In this document: positions 1 to 11,982 of the stretch, in pieces
How positions within the stretch are numbered: position 1 is the first letter of the stretch
How the letters are laid out: each line of letters opens with the position of its first letter
NCBI GenBank assembly: GCA_964023205.1
Contig: OZ026833.1
Span: 37,550,366 to 37,614,365, forward strand
Direction: 5' to 3'
DNA from: Lutraria lutraria
Taxonomy: Eukaryota > Mollusca > Bivalvia > Venerida > Mactridae
Length of the DNA stretch: 64,000 bases
The notes under the pieces: generated by a model
The model's database searches: none
What the model saw: only the letters and a program-made list of their open reading frames with translations
Told to the model about the DNA's origin: nothing
Program-made: the position numbers and the translations under genes

Positions 1-215
1 GACAAATTTGACTGAAGATATTACATCCTATGTTAAATTGTCGCCCACCTCTAAATTATGTGGGGTAGCTTGGCAGAAGCTTACGAATAGAATGTGGTTA
101 GTACTGGTTAAGGCCTAAATGAAGTCCAGAAGAGCTGGTTTAGGATAACTGCCCACACGATATGACTGAAATAATGTTGAAAAAGGCGTAAAACCAGATG
201 AAACAAACAAACAAA
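1..215 (+). repeat. tRNA-derived SINE, 3' part (head lies outside the window)
   Basis: This segment matches, with scattered substitutions, the body of the more complete SINE at 32,939-33,255: both share 'gacaaatttga', 'atattacatc', 'agaatgtggtta' and 'aatgaagtccaga' in the same order. It ends in a short CAAA-rich tail (three 'caaa' units near 205-216), usual for SINEs. The tRNA-like head with its internal promoter is missing because the window begins inside the element. Non-coding and mobilised only in trans by a LINE. Confidence 0.7.
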
Positions 216-469
216 ACGGATATCCAGTAAGGGAATGTGTCTTAAATTGATACATTTTACTGTTAAAAGTAGACATCCAGTGATGGTAGGCGATTTAATT
301 TAATATATTTTACTGTAAAAATTGGACATCCAGTGAGAGGTATGTGCCTTCATTTCGAGACTTTTTATATCTATCCAGTAGGTGGAGTTACGGGTTTTAA
401 CTGAACGTACCTCTACCGGCGTCCTCGCTCTGCTGGTGTCTCTTTAGCGATTAGCGATTCCACAGCGGT

Positions 470-940
470 GTTTCTTCTAGTCTGGAGTTCCTTCCCCTTA
501 CACTATGTTATCGGGTCAGGCAAAGCGCAATAATGGCGGCGTCCTCTGTACATTCTAAAGTATGGGTATTTTCTTATATCAAGTGATCAAGTGCTTATGA
601 GGGTTGGTAATGAATCCTATTTATATAATATATATCATAGATGTCCGTTTTTTAGATGATCACAAAAGATTTCTTTGGAAACTATAAACTATATAAAGAC
701 TCACGTCCGAAATTATAGCTACTTCATGAAAGTATATATATCAACAAATAAGAATGATCATTAAAATATATCACCGCTGTTACAATAGTAGTACATAAAC
801 ATTTAAAATTAGGCATAACATCACAAATTGTCAGTCAAAATAAGAATATTCCGTTGCCTGTGCATTACTACTGAAGGCCGCCATTATTGAGCTTTGCCTG
901 ACGTAATTGTAGAGCACGTCCGGGAACCAGACTATGTTTC
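470..940. repeat. Imperfect inverted pair; each arm carries an ATGGCGGC start
   Basis: Positions 515-540 and 877-902 are inverted copies matching at 25 of 26 bases. Similarity continues outward over roughly 480-575 and 838-935. Read in its own direction, each arm has an ATG in the same place (533 on plus, 884 on minus), opening short peptides that start MAASS and MAAFSS and stop after 17 codons each. The plus peptide contains SKVW, which resembles the opening of a BED zinc finger in hAT transposases, but it is too short to assign. The structure suggests a decayed foldback element or an inverted duplication of a first exon. Confidence 0.5.
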
Positions 941-1240
941 TTCCATCAAAAGTCACTTCCGGTAAAGGAGTAAATGTTATGGTGATAAACTGGTTTATCA
1001 AAGTATACCTTCCGTTGCATTGATTAGTGTATATTACAATACACATGGCTCAAAATAAAGTTTTAATAAATTATATGCTAACATTTTTTTTAAAATAAAC
1101 ATGTTAAACCAAATAAAATCATAAAAGTAAATATAATAAGTGCTCCCTCTATTCCTTTCCCGTACCGTTCCGTTCCTCTCTACGATTGGTCAAGATCGAA
1201 GGTGTGACAACCTTCACCTTAAGAAGTCAGCTGTTTCACC

Positions 1241-1322
1241 ATGGCCGCTAGGAAACTTTTTAAACCGTCAAATCTTGAATTATTGTGTGATAGGTATCCA
1301 TCCATTGAAGGATTCGTCGGTG
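1241..1322 (+). CDS. Candidate first coding exon of an unidentified gene
   Basis: ATG at 1241 sits in a strong animal start context (caccATGG). It opens 27 codons plus one base, ending at a consensus donor (G|GTGAGT, GT at 1323). The peptide begins MAARKLFKPSNLELLCDRYP, is not repetitive, and I do not recognise the family. The upstream 100 bases are relatively GC-rich and contain an ATTGG (inverted CCAAT) box near 1183, compatible with a TATA-less promoter. The next intron would contain the foldback at 1616-2524, and no partner exon could be identified. The open frame runs on only about 50 bases past the donor, so the splice site, not the ORF, supports this call. It could also be the first exon of an old transposon gene. 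Confidence 0.4.
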
Positions 1323-1615
1323 GTGAGTGTAACCATAATTATTTTTTTTCGAAAAACGCCGGATTGGGTATGAAATCACTTAGGAATAAAGAAATTTCCT
1401 CTGTATCTTATGAAAATTAACAAACTGCGATCACCTGATCACGTCTATCTAACCTCTTGATACTGACAACCTCTCTTGCGAGTGTACTAGACAGGGGGTA
1501 CACACCGGTTTGTTAAGGAAAGAAAGATTAAAAGACAAGAAAATCTGAGATATAGTAAGCATTATGAAATAGTGAGACTGGAGATAAAAGACTCAGTCAT
1601 TGTTAGGTTTGGTTA

Positions 1616-2524
1616 GTAATTGCACAGGAGCCTGTTATTCAATTAAAAAAAAATATATATGATACTCAATAAAAAATTACCTACGTATATAGAAAAAAAC
1701 AACAGGAGTGCAATGCCTCCCACTCGCCACCCACATCACCGATACAAGAATCTCTATTAAACAGCGGTCAGCGCGTGAAATTCTGGTCTACATAGTTAAA
1801 GGCTATAAAAAGGTAACAAATGCAGGTCCTACCCTTGACATTTTCTCAGTTTTGCATATCCTATTTCAATAAATCTAAGAGTTTCTCCAGTGGAGGGTGG
1901 CCATTGCGTGACGTCATAAGGCGGGTCAAAGATGCTGCTCCGGAGTAAAGTGTTATATGTATAAACTCCGGGCAACCGTACCGTTCCGTACAGAACGCTT
2001 GTATTTTATCGACAGGATGATGTAATCAATCTTAGAGTTAATTCCCCTTGGGTTTTTCCAAATCTCTAATAACAATTCTTTTATGGAAATTAATTAACAA
2101 ATAAAATGAATCTTTCATTTTCCAATATCAGAAAATATTTTGAAAGCAATGCATGTTGAAATACATTTTAGCAGAGTAAAATTAATATTTAAACCTTTCG
2201 CTCCGCAGCAGTATCTTTGGCTGGCTGATGACGTCACGCAATGGCCACCCTCCGCTGGAGAAACTCTTAGATTTATTGAAATAGGATAAGCAAAACTGAG
2301 AAAATGTCAAGGGTAGGACCTGCATTTGTTACCTTTTTATAGCCTTTAACTATGTAGACCAGAATTTCACGCGTTGACCGCTGTTTAATAGAGATTCTTG
2401 TATCGGCGATGTGGGTGGGGAGTGGGAGGCATTGCACTCCTGTTGTTTTTTTTCTATACGTAGGTAATTTTTTATTGAGTATAATTTTTTTTCCGGATTG
2501 AATAACAGGCTCCTGTGGTAATTG
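1616..2524. mobile_element. 895-bp foldback (long-TIR) element with 7-bp target duplication
   Basis: Arms of about 300 bp (1623-1925 and 2215-2517) are inverted copies. Both begin CACAGGAGCCTGTTATTCAA (right arm on the minus strand) and end around 'GGGTGGCCATTGCGTGACGTC'. The central spacer of about 290 bp is unrelated between strands. The element is flanked by direct repeats GTAATTG at 1616-1622 and 2518-2524, consistent with a 7-bp target-site duplication. Open frames on the minus strand of the right arm are simply arm sequence, not genes. It was presumably moved by a transposase encoded elsewhere. A 7-bp duplication does not clearly fit hAT (8) or Mutator (9), so the superfamily is left open. 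Confidence 0.75.
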
Positions 2525-2710
2525 GTGCCCAGTAAACACTCTGCGTTGGATTGACGTTGGCAGACGTCGCCGACAGAAATCCAAAGCTGCATCGAAATCG
2601 GATTCTGATGTCGGTTGACGTCATGATTTGATGTTGGATAGACGTCGGATTCTGGTCGCGACATCGACGACCGAAATCCTACGTCGGGATTGGACGTCGT
2701 GTTTGGGCGT
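2525..2710. repeat. GACGTCG-rich degenerate repeat block
   Basis: GACGT(C/T)GG-type words recur about every 15-35 bases (for example near 2561, 2618, 2641, 2666, 2680, 2693). They include CGACGTC palindromes and give local GC and CpG content well above the surroundings. The block abuts the right target duplication of the foldback. No ORF of interest. Probably a fragment of an interspersed repeat. Confidence 0.35.
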
Positions 2711-3705
2711 TACATAAACGATGGGTTTTGGTAAGCATTAAGAGAAATACTTTTTGTGCTTTTACAAATATTTTGCCAGATGAAATATAAGGAGAATATT
2801 CAAATATTTTTTTCAGTTAACAGTATATTTTTTATAGAAACGCATAATCACAAACAAAGTCATGATTACAAAACATAATTATCTTATTAATTTCTGTGAA
2901 TTTCACATTTCTTTTATAAATATACAAATAAAGTCGCGGGATATTTTTTTATAATAAAGAATTAGTTCTAAATAATCTAATACTAAACTTTTCAAGCATA
3001 TTCTTATAATCATGTGATTTTCAACATTTACTTATTTTTTTATTTTTATTTCATTTGATTTTTTTATTTGAAGCTACAGTGTATTTATATATAGAATAGT
3101 TAGAAATAACTGTCTGTGAAATTCTTGGTGAAATAAAGAAATATTTTGTTCTGTTGCATATGTAAAAAACTGTGACTGATACACAATTTTAACACAAATG
3201 TTTTTTTTTGTTTACAAGATAACTATAAAAATGTTTATTTTATGAAGAAAATATATAACCTTATAAATATTATCAAAACTATGATGATAATTAATGTTAC
3301 TTTGATTTAGTCTGCCTGATACAAAAACTTAAAATGTTATAGAATATCTTCTGTTATCGAACAGTAGATGCCTTAGGTAAGATTAGTCACACATGACTGG
3401 CTTTATAGCCTTGTATATCACGCACGCTTACAGATCAGCAGATGGCCATATCATAACGCTCTAATGATGGATAACTCTGGAGATAAGCTGATGACACCCG
3501 AAATTTGACTTAATTCCCTTGATTTTCCCAATTTCATGACGGCCATGACTGTTAATTTTTGTTATTGTAAAATCAAGCTAGTATGTTTTAACACATTTTC
3601 CTATTGAATTATGATATTAAGTCTTAAAATTTACTTCTCATTCAGCATGTGTTTTACAGTCAAATAATCTATGATTTTATTATCTAGATATGTAATTATG
3701 ACAAC
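2711..3705. other. AT-rich DNA without recognisable feature
   Basis: Very AT-rich with many T runs. I see no splice-bounded open frame, hairpin or repeat of note. Confidence 0.5.
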
Positions 3706-3745
3706 CAAGGACTTATATGTATACATGTATGTATATAAGTCCTTG
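3706..3745. repeat. 40-bp hairpin with TATAAGTCCTTG arms
   Basis: CAAGGACTTATA at the left and TATAAGTCCTTG at the right form perfect 12-bp inverted arms around a 16-base loop. The hexamer GACAAC occurs on both sides (3700-3705 and 3747-3752) and may be a target duplication. Related sequences lie at 16,257-16,297 and 50,264-50,285. Confidence 0.55.
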
Positions 3746-4149
3746 CGACAACATATAAATTTACAGAACATATTTATAAATAAAATTGATATAAAGGATA
3801 TGATGCCTTATAACATAACATAATGTAAAACTTCTAACATATCAGCTCCAAAATGTGACAAAGCATATAAAAATAAAGGACAATTTTAAACAATAATATA
3901 CGCATTTTTTTCTTCATTTGATAAACTTGACACGAATTCAAACACACATAAATTTATAATATAATTACACATACGAGAAATCACAATAAAAGATATAAAA
4001 AATAAGTTTGGGACATCGCAATAAAAAGAAAACAAATGATATCATTTGCATAAAAAATAATTTCATACAAATTGATCACAATATAGAGGAAACAAAATGT
4101 TAAACACGTGGATATGTATAATGTACGGAATCCTGTTAGTGCCATGTCG

Positions 4150-4520
4150 AATGTCGTCCGTCGCCCCACAAATGCGACGCACGACAACACGATACGACAA
4201 TGCGACACTGCGATATGACAATGTGACACTGCAATACGACAATGAGACAACGCGATACGAAGGACAACAATGCGATACGACGGACGACAATGCGATACGA
4301 CATTTGTCAAAATGTCCTGATGTTGAGTTGCCAAATTTGGCACGCTATATTACAATGTCGTATCGCATTGTCGCAATGTCGTATCGCATTGTCGCAATTT
4401 CGTATCACATTGTCGTCCGTCGTGTCCTACATTTAAGCGACATGTGACACACGACAATGCGACACGACGCTCGACAATGCGACACGACGCTTGACAATGC
4501 GATACGACATTAGTCCAAAT
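4150..4520. repeat. Inverted array of GACAATGCGATAC-type short repeats
   Basis: Forward copies of 'acgacaatgcgatac' and variants run from about 4185 to 4300. Reverse-complement copies ('gtatcgcattgtcg') run from about 4357 to 4425. A second forward block ('cgacaatgcgacacgacg') spans about 4450-4510. The spacing is about 11-26 bases. The transcript would fold into a long hairpin. Open frames on both strands here (Tyr/Arg/Ser-rich peptides) follow from the repeat and are not genes. Confidence 0.6.
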
Positions 4521-4673
4521 GTCGTGATGTCGTATGTGTTCACTTAAATAAATACCGCCGTTCGCTTCGTTAGTTGCGACAATAAAATTTACTCGCACCT
4601 GACCTGAACAAAAGTTACCTTTTCATCGTCTAACACGCGCTGTAGGATGGCGTCTGCTAGTTTCTTATGTATG

Positions 4674-5688
4674 TTTTTAGCTCACATGTCACAAAGTGAG
4701 CTATTAGGATCACTCTCCGTCCGGCGTCGTGCGGTGTGCGTCGTGCGTCGTCAAACTTTATGTTGTGACCACACTAGGGGCCACATTTTTAGCCCAATTT
4801 TAGCAAAACTGGGTCAGAACGTTAATATCAACAAAATCTCGGACGAGTTCGATATTGGGCCATTTGGGGTCAAAAACTAGGTCACCAGGGCCAAATAAGG
4901 GAAAACCTTGTGAACACTTTAGAAATCACTGTTTTTACTGGATCTTCATGAAACTTTGTCAGAATGTTTATTTTAATAATATGTAGGTCAAGTTTGATAA
5001 TGGGTAATTTCTGTAGTAAAATTAGGTCACTAGGGCAAATTGCTGGAAAACCTTGTGAACACTCTAGAAGTCACTGTTTTGATTGGATGATCATGAAACC
5101 TTGTCAGAATGTTTGTCTTCATAATATCTTGGACGAGTTCGAACATGGTTCATCTTGGGTCAAAAACTAGGTCGCTAGGTCAAATCTTATGAAAAACCAT
5201 GTTAACACTGTAGATTTCACAGTTATTATTGGATCTTCACCAAACCTTGTCAAAATGTTTGCCTCAATGATATGTGGGTCAAGGATGAACATGGGTCAGC
5301 CGGGTTCATAAACTGGGTCACAAGGTCAAATCTTAGGTAAAATCTTGTAAAAGCTCTAAATGTCATGGTTTTGATTGGATCTGGCCAAACCTTGTCAGAT
5401 TGTTTGTCTTAATAATATTAAGGACAAGTTCAAATATGGCTCACCTAGGGTCAAAAACCAGGTCACAAGGTCAAATCTTAGGAAAACCTTATTAACACTG
5501 TAGATGTCAAATTTTGATCGTATCTTCACCAAACCTAGTCCGACTGTTTGTCTTAATGATATGTAAGACAAATTCGAACATAGGTCGTCTGGGGTCAAAA
5601 ACTAGGTCACTGGTTCAAAACAATGTTTTAATGAGTGAACAGTGATTGTCATGTAAGCGATATAGGGCCATCTTGGCCCTCTTGTTTC
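4674..5688 (+). repeat. 1.1-kb mollusc-type repeat, copy A (one internal unit missing)
   Basis: The copy starts TTTTTAGCTCACATGTCACA and ends with the hairpin GGGCCATCTTGGCCC followed by TCTTGTTT. The 5' end forms its own hairpin (AGCTCAC/GTGAGCT). Between them lie degenerate tandem units of about 145 bp, each with 'aaaactaggtcac', 'aaaccttgt(g/t)aacac', 'ggatcttca' and 'tgtcagaatgttt'. Compared with copies B and D, A lacks one unit, joined within 'ggatcttcaccaaac'. The 68-codon frames starting MFILII that recur in the copies are repeat artefacts. Non-coding; mobilisation mechanism unknown. Confidence 0.85.
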
Positions 5689-6469
5689 TTATATTAACAA
5701 TGGTTGTTGATGAATTGTCATACTATGATAAATAAATAATTTTTGTGGTAATTTATACATGTGCTGGTTTCATTTGCACATGTGTGTGTTCTTCTTTAAC
5801 GCTTATAATGAACAACTGAACGTTTTAATATGTGTATTGAAGAACAAACACAAATATACAAAAGTAACTCCATTGGATAGAAATGTTCCCACGACAAAGC
5901 TGTATATTCTAAAGATGGCTGATTCCTGTATATTGACCTCATGAAAATATATATATATAATTATGCATTTGGTAGTCATCACTAGTTTATATAACTGTTA
6001 TTGTAAACAAACTACCAGTAATTAATCAGAAAACAATGAATTTGTTAATGTATTGTTCTCAAGTAATTAACAAAGTAACATGAATGCATGTGTGAATAAC
6101 TTTGTGTGTTAATAAAGATTGACTTCAATAACACTCCACACTCCGACTCTTCTCAACATTCCTAGTAGTGGCTCATGTTCTCAATCATCATTATTGATTT
6201 TAGACATACCTACTTCTGATTTGCAGAAAATAATATTAGTCTTTATTTGAAACTTTCATGTTTAGATAGGTGTGGAGGGCAGACAAGCTACTTTATTGGT
6301 TTGTTAACTTGACATGTGTGATTTAAATGAATTCTATAGATAAATAATAAGTAAAACCCCTAACCTCACAACAATAATTCAGAATTGGAAATATAAACTT
6401 ATGAAATAATTCCAGTCTGTGTTTTGTAGATATAAAGGTAAATCTATACAATTATTTATTTATGTAAAC
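5689..6469. other. AT-rich DNA without recognisable feature
   Basis: No credible ORF, exon or structured repeat found. The last part adjoins the 3' end of the decayed LINE that follows. Confidence 0.4.
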
Positions 6470-7220
6470 AAGGTTTTCTGTGCCTGACAAGATAATGCAT
6501 TCTGAGCTGCACTTAACGAACTACCTGGAGTGAACACAATTCCTAAATACGTAAATTTAGAAACAATATTAATTATTTGTCCATTATAATTTAATGTTAA
6601 TCCATTTGGGTTAACCCAATCCTTTTGAAAATCATGATTTTAGTTTTTTGTTACGTTAACTCGAATTTTCCACGTTTCGCAATAATTATGTAATAAATTA
6701 ATACTTTCTTGTAGTTCTGAGACCGAATTAAACAATATCATCCGCATATGTAGCAACATAATTTTTTTTAAGTAATTAGTATCAATATACCATGGTTAAT
6801 AATTTTTTAACGCCCAGACTAGTACTATATTTATCCCAAGATTTAACAGATTCGTGAACTGACTTTGTAATAATATTGAAAAATTTCCCTCCAAGTCCTA
6901 GTTGTAATGATTTGTACCAAAGATTATCGCGAACATAATCGAAAGCTTTGGTGAAGTCTATAAAAAGTGTAAAAAAGTTTATTCCTTTGATTAAGTACGT
7001 GTTATATTGTCTGCTGTACTCATATTTGATCCGAAACCGGCTTGTGCTTCGCTATAAACGTTATATTTCTCTGCCCATGATGTTAACCTATTGTTTATTG
7101 TTCGTGGAAAAAGTTTACCTAAACAACTTAATAATGCTATTCCTCGATAATTCTCTACATTATTTAAATTTCCTTTCTTATGTATTGGTGTTATATACCC
7201 TTCAGACCATCTGTACATAA
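6470..7220 (-). pseudogene. Decayed non-LTR retrotransposon reverse transcriptase
   Basis: Reading the minus strand gives, in order, GYITPIHKKGN, NYRGIALLS, AQAGF (7218-6991), then LFIDFTKAFDYVRDNLWYKS (near 6965-6905), YADDIV (near 6735), LQESINLLHNYCETWKIRVN, and FTYLGIVFTPGSSLS (near 6570-6520). These are the standard fingers, palm and thumb landmarks of a LINE reverse transcriptase, including the catalytic YADD, in a type seen in L2/CR1/RTE-like elements. Several frameshifts separate them and there is no endonuclease, so the copy is dead. It is related to the plus-strand relics at 27,840-31,130. Confidence 0.75.
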
Positions 7221-7499
7221 AATAGATAGATAGCAGATTTATATAGCCTATGAATAAAAAAATAACCTATATTAAAGATTTTGTTAAAAAAAGAAAACAA
7301 TACAGGCAATAAAACATTTTCGCCGGCAATAAAAAAAAAGATCTGGCCCACTGGACCTATTATGTTTCAACTGTTTAATTGCCAAACTAATTCTTTCCAT
7401 TGAAATGTCAATATCAAGTCATTTTGGCAACAAAATATATGTGCAAATGGTGAAAGCATGTTACATGTAATAGAGATGATGTGAAAATTGATAATCAAA
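7221..7499. other. Short AT-rich spacer
   Basis: Nothing recognisable between the LINE relic and the short tandem repeat. Confidence 0.4.
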
Positions 7500-7830
7500 T
7501 CAGAAATGTGTTAACAGAGAATAAAAGCATTTTAACAATGTCAGGATGTAGAAATGTGTTTACAAAGAAAAACATTTTTAAGATAAAGAAATGTGTTTAT
7601 AAAGTAAAACTTGTTTAATAAATTCAAGATATAGTAATTGTTTACTGAGAAAAAAACGTTTTATCAATATCAAGATATAGGAATGTGTCTATAGAGAAAA
7701 CGTTTCAACAATATCAAATACAGAAACGTGTTTATAGAGAAAATAATGTATATACAGAGACAAATGTTTTAACAATGTCAAGATATAGAAATTTGTTTAC
7801 AGAAAAGTTTTAGCGATATTAAGATGTAGA
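7500..7830. repeat. Degenerate tandem repeat, about 55-60 bp period
   Basis: The phrase 'gaaa(t/c)gtgttta...gagaaaa...gttt(t/c)aacaat(g/a)tcaagatata' recurs about six times with substitutions and small indels. No coding potential. Confidence 0.5.
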
Positions 7831-8072
7831 ATGGCGTTAAGAGACTCTTTTGTTGAAAGCAAAATATATGTACATTTGTATTTGGATAAATCATTCAATG
7901 TTTGTGAGTGTTTTGAAGATAACAAAAAAATTACTTTGTATATCGTTTAATTTCATTAAGTATATTTTTTACGTGAAAAGCCCAGTTTTTGCCATTGTAA
8001 GATAATATGTAGTTATCTGCATCATTTTAAGTACATAAAGCACCGGTCCCAACCCGCTGTTTTTACAAGTGC

Positions 8073-8293
8073 GTGTTGTCTACTTGCGAAAAACATGGGC
8101 AAAACTTGGCGATCCGTATGTGGTTAGTACCGCTCCTTACAGAATTGCAAGCACGCAGAAAATGCCATAGCACTTTTAGCATGTGCTGTCTACGCGCAAA
8201 AAGTGGGCAAAACATGGCGATCCGTACGTGGTGAGTACCGCCTCCGTACGGGTTTGGATGCACGCAGATATGCTGTAGCACTTTTAGTGCATG
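8073..8293. repeat. Two-copy tandem duplication, about 110-bp period
   Basis: Copy 1 starts 'gtgttgtctac' at 8073 and copy 2 'gtgctgtctac' at 8183. Both contain 'gggcaaaac(t/a)tggcgatccgta', 'gagtaccgc' or 'tagtaccgc', 'gcacgcaga' and 'tagcacttttag'. Identity is roughly 75-80 percent. The minus-strand 72-codon frame is not supported as a gene. Confidence 0.6.
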
Positions 8294-8640
8294 AAGAACT
8301 TTCGCTTCATTCGGCCTGCAGTCTGGCTATGGATTCACACTAGTCCTCGCGTTCATCGTACTTGCACGCACTTACGAGTGAGAAAGGACACGTTTCGCAA
8401 ACAGCACGTGCAAGTACGGCTTTCATACGATAATGTGGCAACTGCTAACGGCCAGGTGCGGCATGCGGGCACGTATGTACACCTTATGCAACTGTGTGAG
8501 TGACATGCATATACATACTTCTTCCTTGCCTGTGCCATCCCCTTCCCACGTTGTCAGAAAAACGTGGCGACCGTGGCGCCGTACTGACTTAAAACGCGAA
8601 CGGTGGGTTGTGACCGAGCCTTTATATACACGCTAAATGT
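8294..8640. other. GC- and CpG-richer block, function unknown
   Basis: Base composition shifts to about half GC, with many CpG and ACGT words (cacgtgcaagtac, cacgtatgtac, aacgtgg). Short overlapping frames exist on both strands, but none has splice sites or a recognisable motif. It may be a fragment of the same repeat family as 8073-8293 or an old promoter. Confidence 0.3.
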
Positions 8641-11600
8641 AACGTATGTTATTCTGCATATTACCATGATTGGTTTGAGTTATCATACCATTAAATTTTA
8701 GCTCTGTTTGGGGACACACAGACATGTGTTTGATATGGTCATTTTTTGTTCTTTTAGATAAAGTTATTTAAGTTCTTTTTCTGAAATTGTCGATATTTTG
8801 GTTTTACTTTTTTGGTATGCACTTTTTCATGTAGAATGAATGTTAACTATATCGTTTGGGTTCTGGCATTAAATGCAATTTTCTGGTCAGCATAACATGT
8901 TCTGTCTAAGCAGTCAGTCTTATCAAGGTCGACAGGCAAATCGATGTAAGTAAGTTGACTATTTTATATATAAGTGTTTTCTCATTGATAAGAATGTTCC
9001 TGAATTAACTTATAAATGGTATGTAGCTCTTCGGTATTTATATAATTTCTAACTGGGTATCATGAATTTTATATATAGCATTGATATTTGATCTTGTATA
9101 AAAAAAATAATTACCTAGTCTTACTTTTGTTAATTAATTTCTAAGTTCTGTTCGTTGTTGAATGTTTAAAAAAGACAATTTGAATATAGGTTGAATTATG
9201 GGAAATAGTGATAGGAATAATATCATCAGCATGCAAAAATATATGTATTTTAACAAACGCAAATATTATTTTATGTATATCATTGAGTTCAATGCCTGAA
9301 TGGCTATTATATAGATTCTAAAAACGGTCTATATCATTTAAAATTAAGAAAATATAAAACAACACTTGCGAAATAATCTAAAAGGTCACGGTCACTGGAA
9401 ACGCAGGATTTACTTATATGTGTATACAAACTAAAAAATAACCCGAATTTTTTTTTTTCACGTTCGATCGTAGTAACTTTCTCCAAAGGTCAACTCTCCA
9501 ATGGTCAACTCTCCAACTGATTCGTTTAATTGTTTTCGAGAAGTCAATAGATATACAATTGGATTTTATGTCACGTAGAAGTTCAAATAAAGAACTGAAA
9601 GTAAAATCTGTAAATCTGTAAAAGGCAGCTAAGTAAATAAAGATAGGTGGATAATTTTAGGGTTCACTAGCTATAAGTTCTCTTTTTTATTATAAATCGG
9701 GGTTATTAAGCTAGCTGACTATTAGGTAACACACCGGTGTCAAGGATACGAATAATAGAGGATACTAAATGAGTGTGGATTCCGTATTGAAATTATTCAA
9801 CAAGTTCAATAAATTCAAGACGAAATCTACACGAATTTAATATTCGTTTTATCACATACCCTGAAAATACGGCAAAAAACAACATACCTGTTTGACATTG
9901 CTACTAATAACAAATGAGTGGTACATGCGTAATAAGGCTTTTTAATAAGGAGCACAAAATAGTTCCATTATGACACATCATAAATAATAATTGTGTACAC
10001 ATATCTAATGATATAAACAGTGTCTTTGCTTACTCATATTGGTAAAATCAATTCAACATTACTCCTGTGAAGTTATAAATTTTGTTGACAAACAGCATAG
10101 GAATAATTTCATGTGAATCGGCTCATTTACATACAAGTATTATATGCACGGCCGAGCCATATCGTTTTTACGGCACGGCCAAAACGGCACGGGTATGTGA
10201 TAAAACTGAGTAACGCAACAGAGTATTTCATGTACTCGTTCCAAACTAAACTCCGATTTATTATTCTTTAGCGATTTTATAACTTTACAAACTTCTTCGA
10301 TTGAAAAGGACGTGTTTAAAATATAATTGCTGTCCTAAATGTCTTAACTTTTAATAATTCGCGTGTTATTCATATTGTAAATGACATTATTATGAATATT
10401 GTATAAAGGAAATCAAGCCGTGGCATCACACAATGGTTTTGTTCTCTGCCGAGTGTTCTATTTTCATGCTCGTTATTTTGTGAAGTAAATTTATTTATGA
10501 ATTTATCATTTAAACCCGGTGTATATTTATTCGGTCTTGTACATGGTGCGTCGACTTCAAACATACATATATGTATACATATAACATGTGACAAACATTG
10601 TAACATGGGTAAATATTTCATATACAATGATAATTGAGATTCTACCAATTCTAAGTGAAAGGCAACTTAATCTAAGTCTACATGCTGAAATAAAATACAT
10701 AGCTTCTTGTTGGACTAAGTATTGTTCATGATATGCATTTGTTTTAACGTATATTTTAATATTCAGCACCATGCTACTACAAAGATTGGAATAAACATAC
10801 TGCTTAAACACATTAATAGTACGCATTTAAATTCATTTAGAAACATATTGCTGCCATATTCCTACATTATCAAATACATGCTAAAGCCATAGCCACATTA
10901 CAACTTTTTGATTTCATATATCGGTAAAAATTTTGTATTAATATGCAAATTTCGAAAATAAATTGACCCTGCTTTCACTATTCCACAAATACTTTAATAA
11001 TAGTAGTTTCATGCAAATCACTGTTTTATTTGCTTTATGTTTAAAATTTACCATGTTTTCAATTTCAAAATGCAAATAATACGTAATTAGATTATTTAAA
11101 CTTTCCAAACTTCCAATCAGTATTTGCTTTGATAACCACCTTTATTTAAAGCTAATTATAACAAACGGATCATTAAGAAATGCTAGCTAGCTAGTGACCT
11201 GGTGTGATACTATTAAATTAGGCAGTGTCAAACAATCTATCCCATTTAACCAACTTAGTTTACAACTTTTAGTTCTAGTTCCCCATAAACACTTCAACAA
11301 ACAAACTGAATGTCTAGAAATGCCTCCGTGGTGAGTGCATTACAGCAGACCTATTATGAAATCTCCAAATGTTTATTGACCTATCAAACTTAATTACTTT
11401 TGGCACTCTTGGACTGAACTCCAAAGACCACGGCTACTTGACAGTCACAATTGAATTGACTACTCTACAAAAGAGACATTATCATAAGATAAAAATACGT
11501 TACAAATACATGTATCTGGAGTTTGTAGTTTTGCAGGTATGTGCAACATTTACTCTATTTTATTTTCAATGATAATTAATAATATTGAAATGCTACTGTA

Positions 11601-11982
11601 GTCATGTTACAACATTGTAACCTAGTTCTATGTAATTTTCAAAGTAATTGACGCATTTAACGTAAATGCGAAGTCGTTGTAAGCTAGGTATCAGTCCATA
11701 GAACATCTGTAAGAATCAGTCAAAATTCTAATAAACCATCATGTGCTAACTGTTTGCAATGATTTACAGCCTAAAAATTGTACTGTCCACTACCAGGCCA
11801 TATGGTCTTGAAATGTGATATATCTTTACAACATGAATGTAACCATTTTCACTTACAGTGTTTGCATGTGTAAGGTTATGCTTGTGGTAAACTGATAATT
11901 TTTCAAGAAATTTTGTCAGTAAATAATTATCAAAATACTGGTGCATGTTGTTCTGCAAAAGCGTCGGTCCAAGTTTGACATA
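8641..11982. other. 3.3 kb of AT-rich DNA without recognisable genes
   Basis: All open frames are short and low-complexity. An 18-bp direct repeat ('caactctccaa(t/c)(g/t)...') occurs near 9487-9520. No exon with matching splice sites and no structured element could be supported. Confidence 0.45.

Noticed and set aside
3490..3512. CTGATGA...GAAA words suggesting a hammerhead ribozyme
   Set aside because: The five bases between the two boxes cannot form stem II, and no matching cleavage-site strand was seen.
4097..4598. Tyr/Arg/Ser-rich frames on both strands
   Set aside because: They are translations of the inverted short repeat array.
4674..5688. Helitron assignment for the 1.1-kb repeat
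   Set aside because: There is a 3' hairpin, but the terminal CTRR and a TC start are missing, and no Rep/helicase sequence is present.
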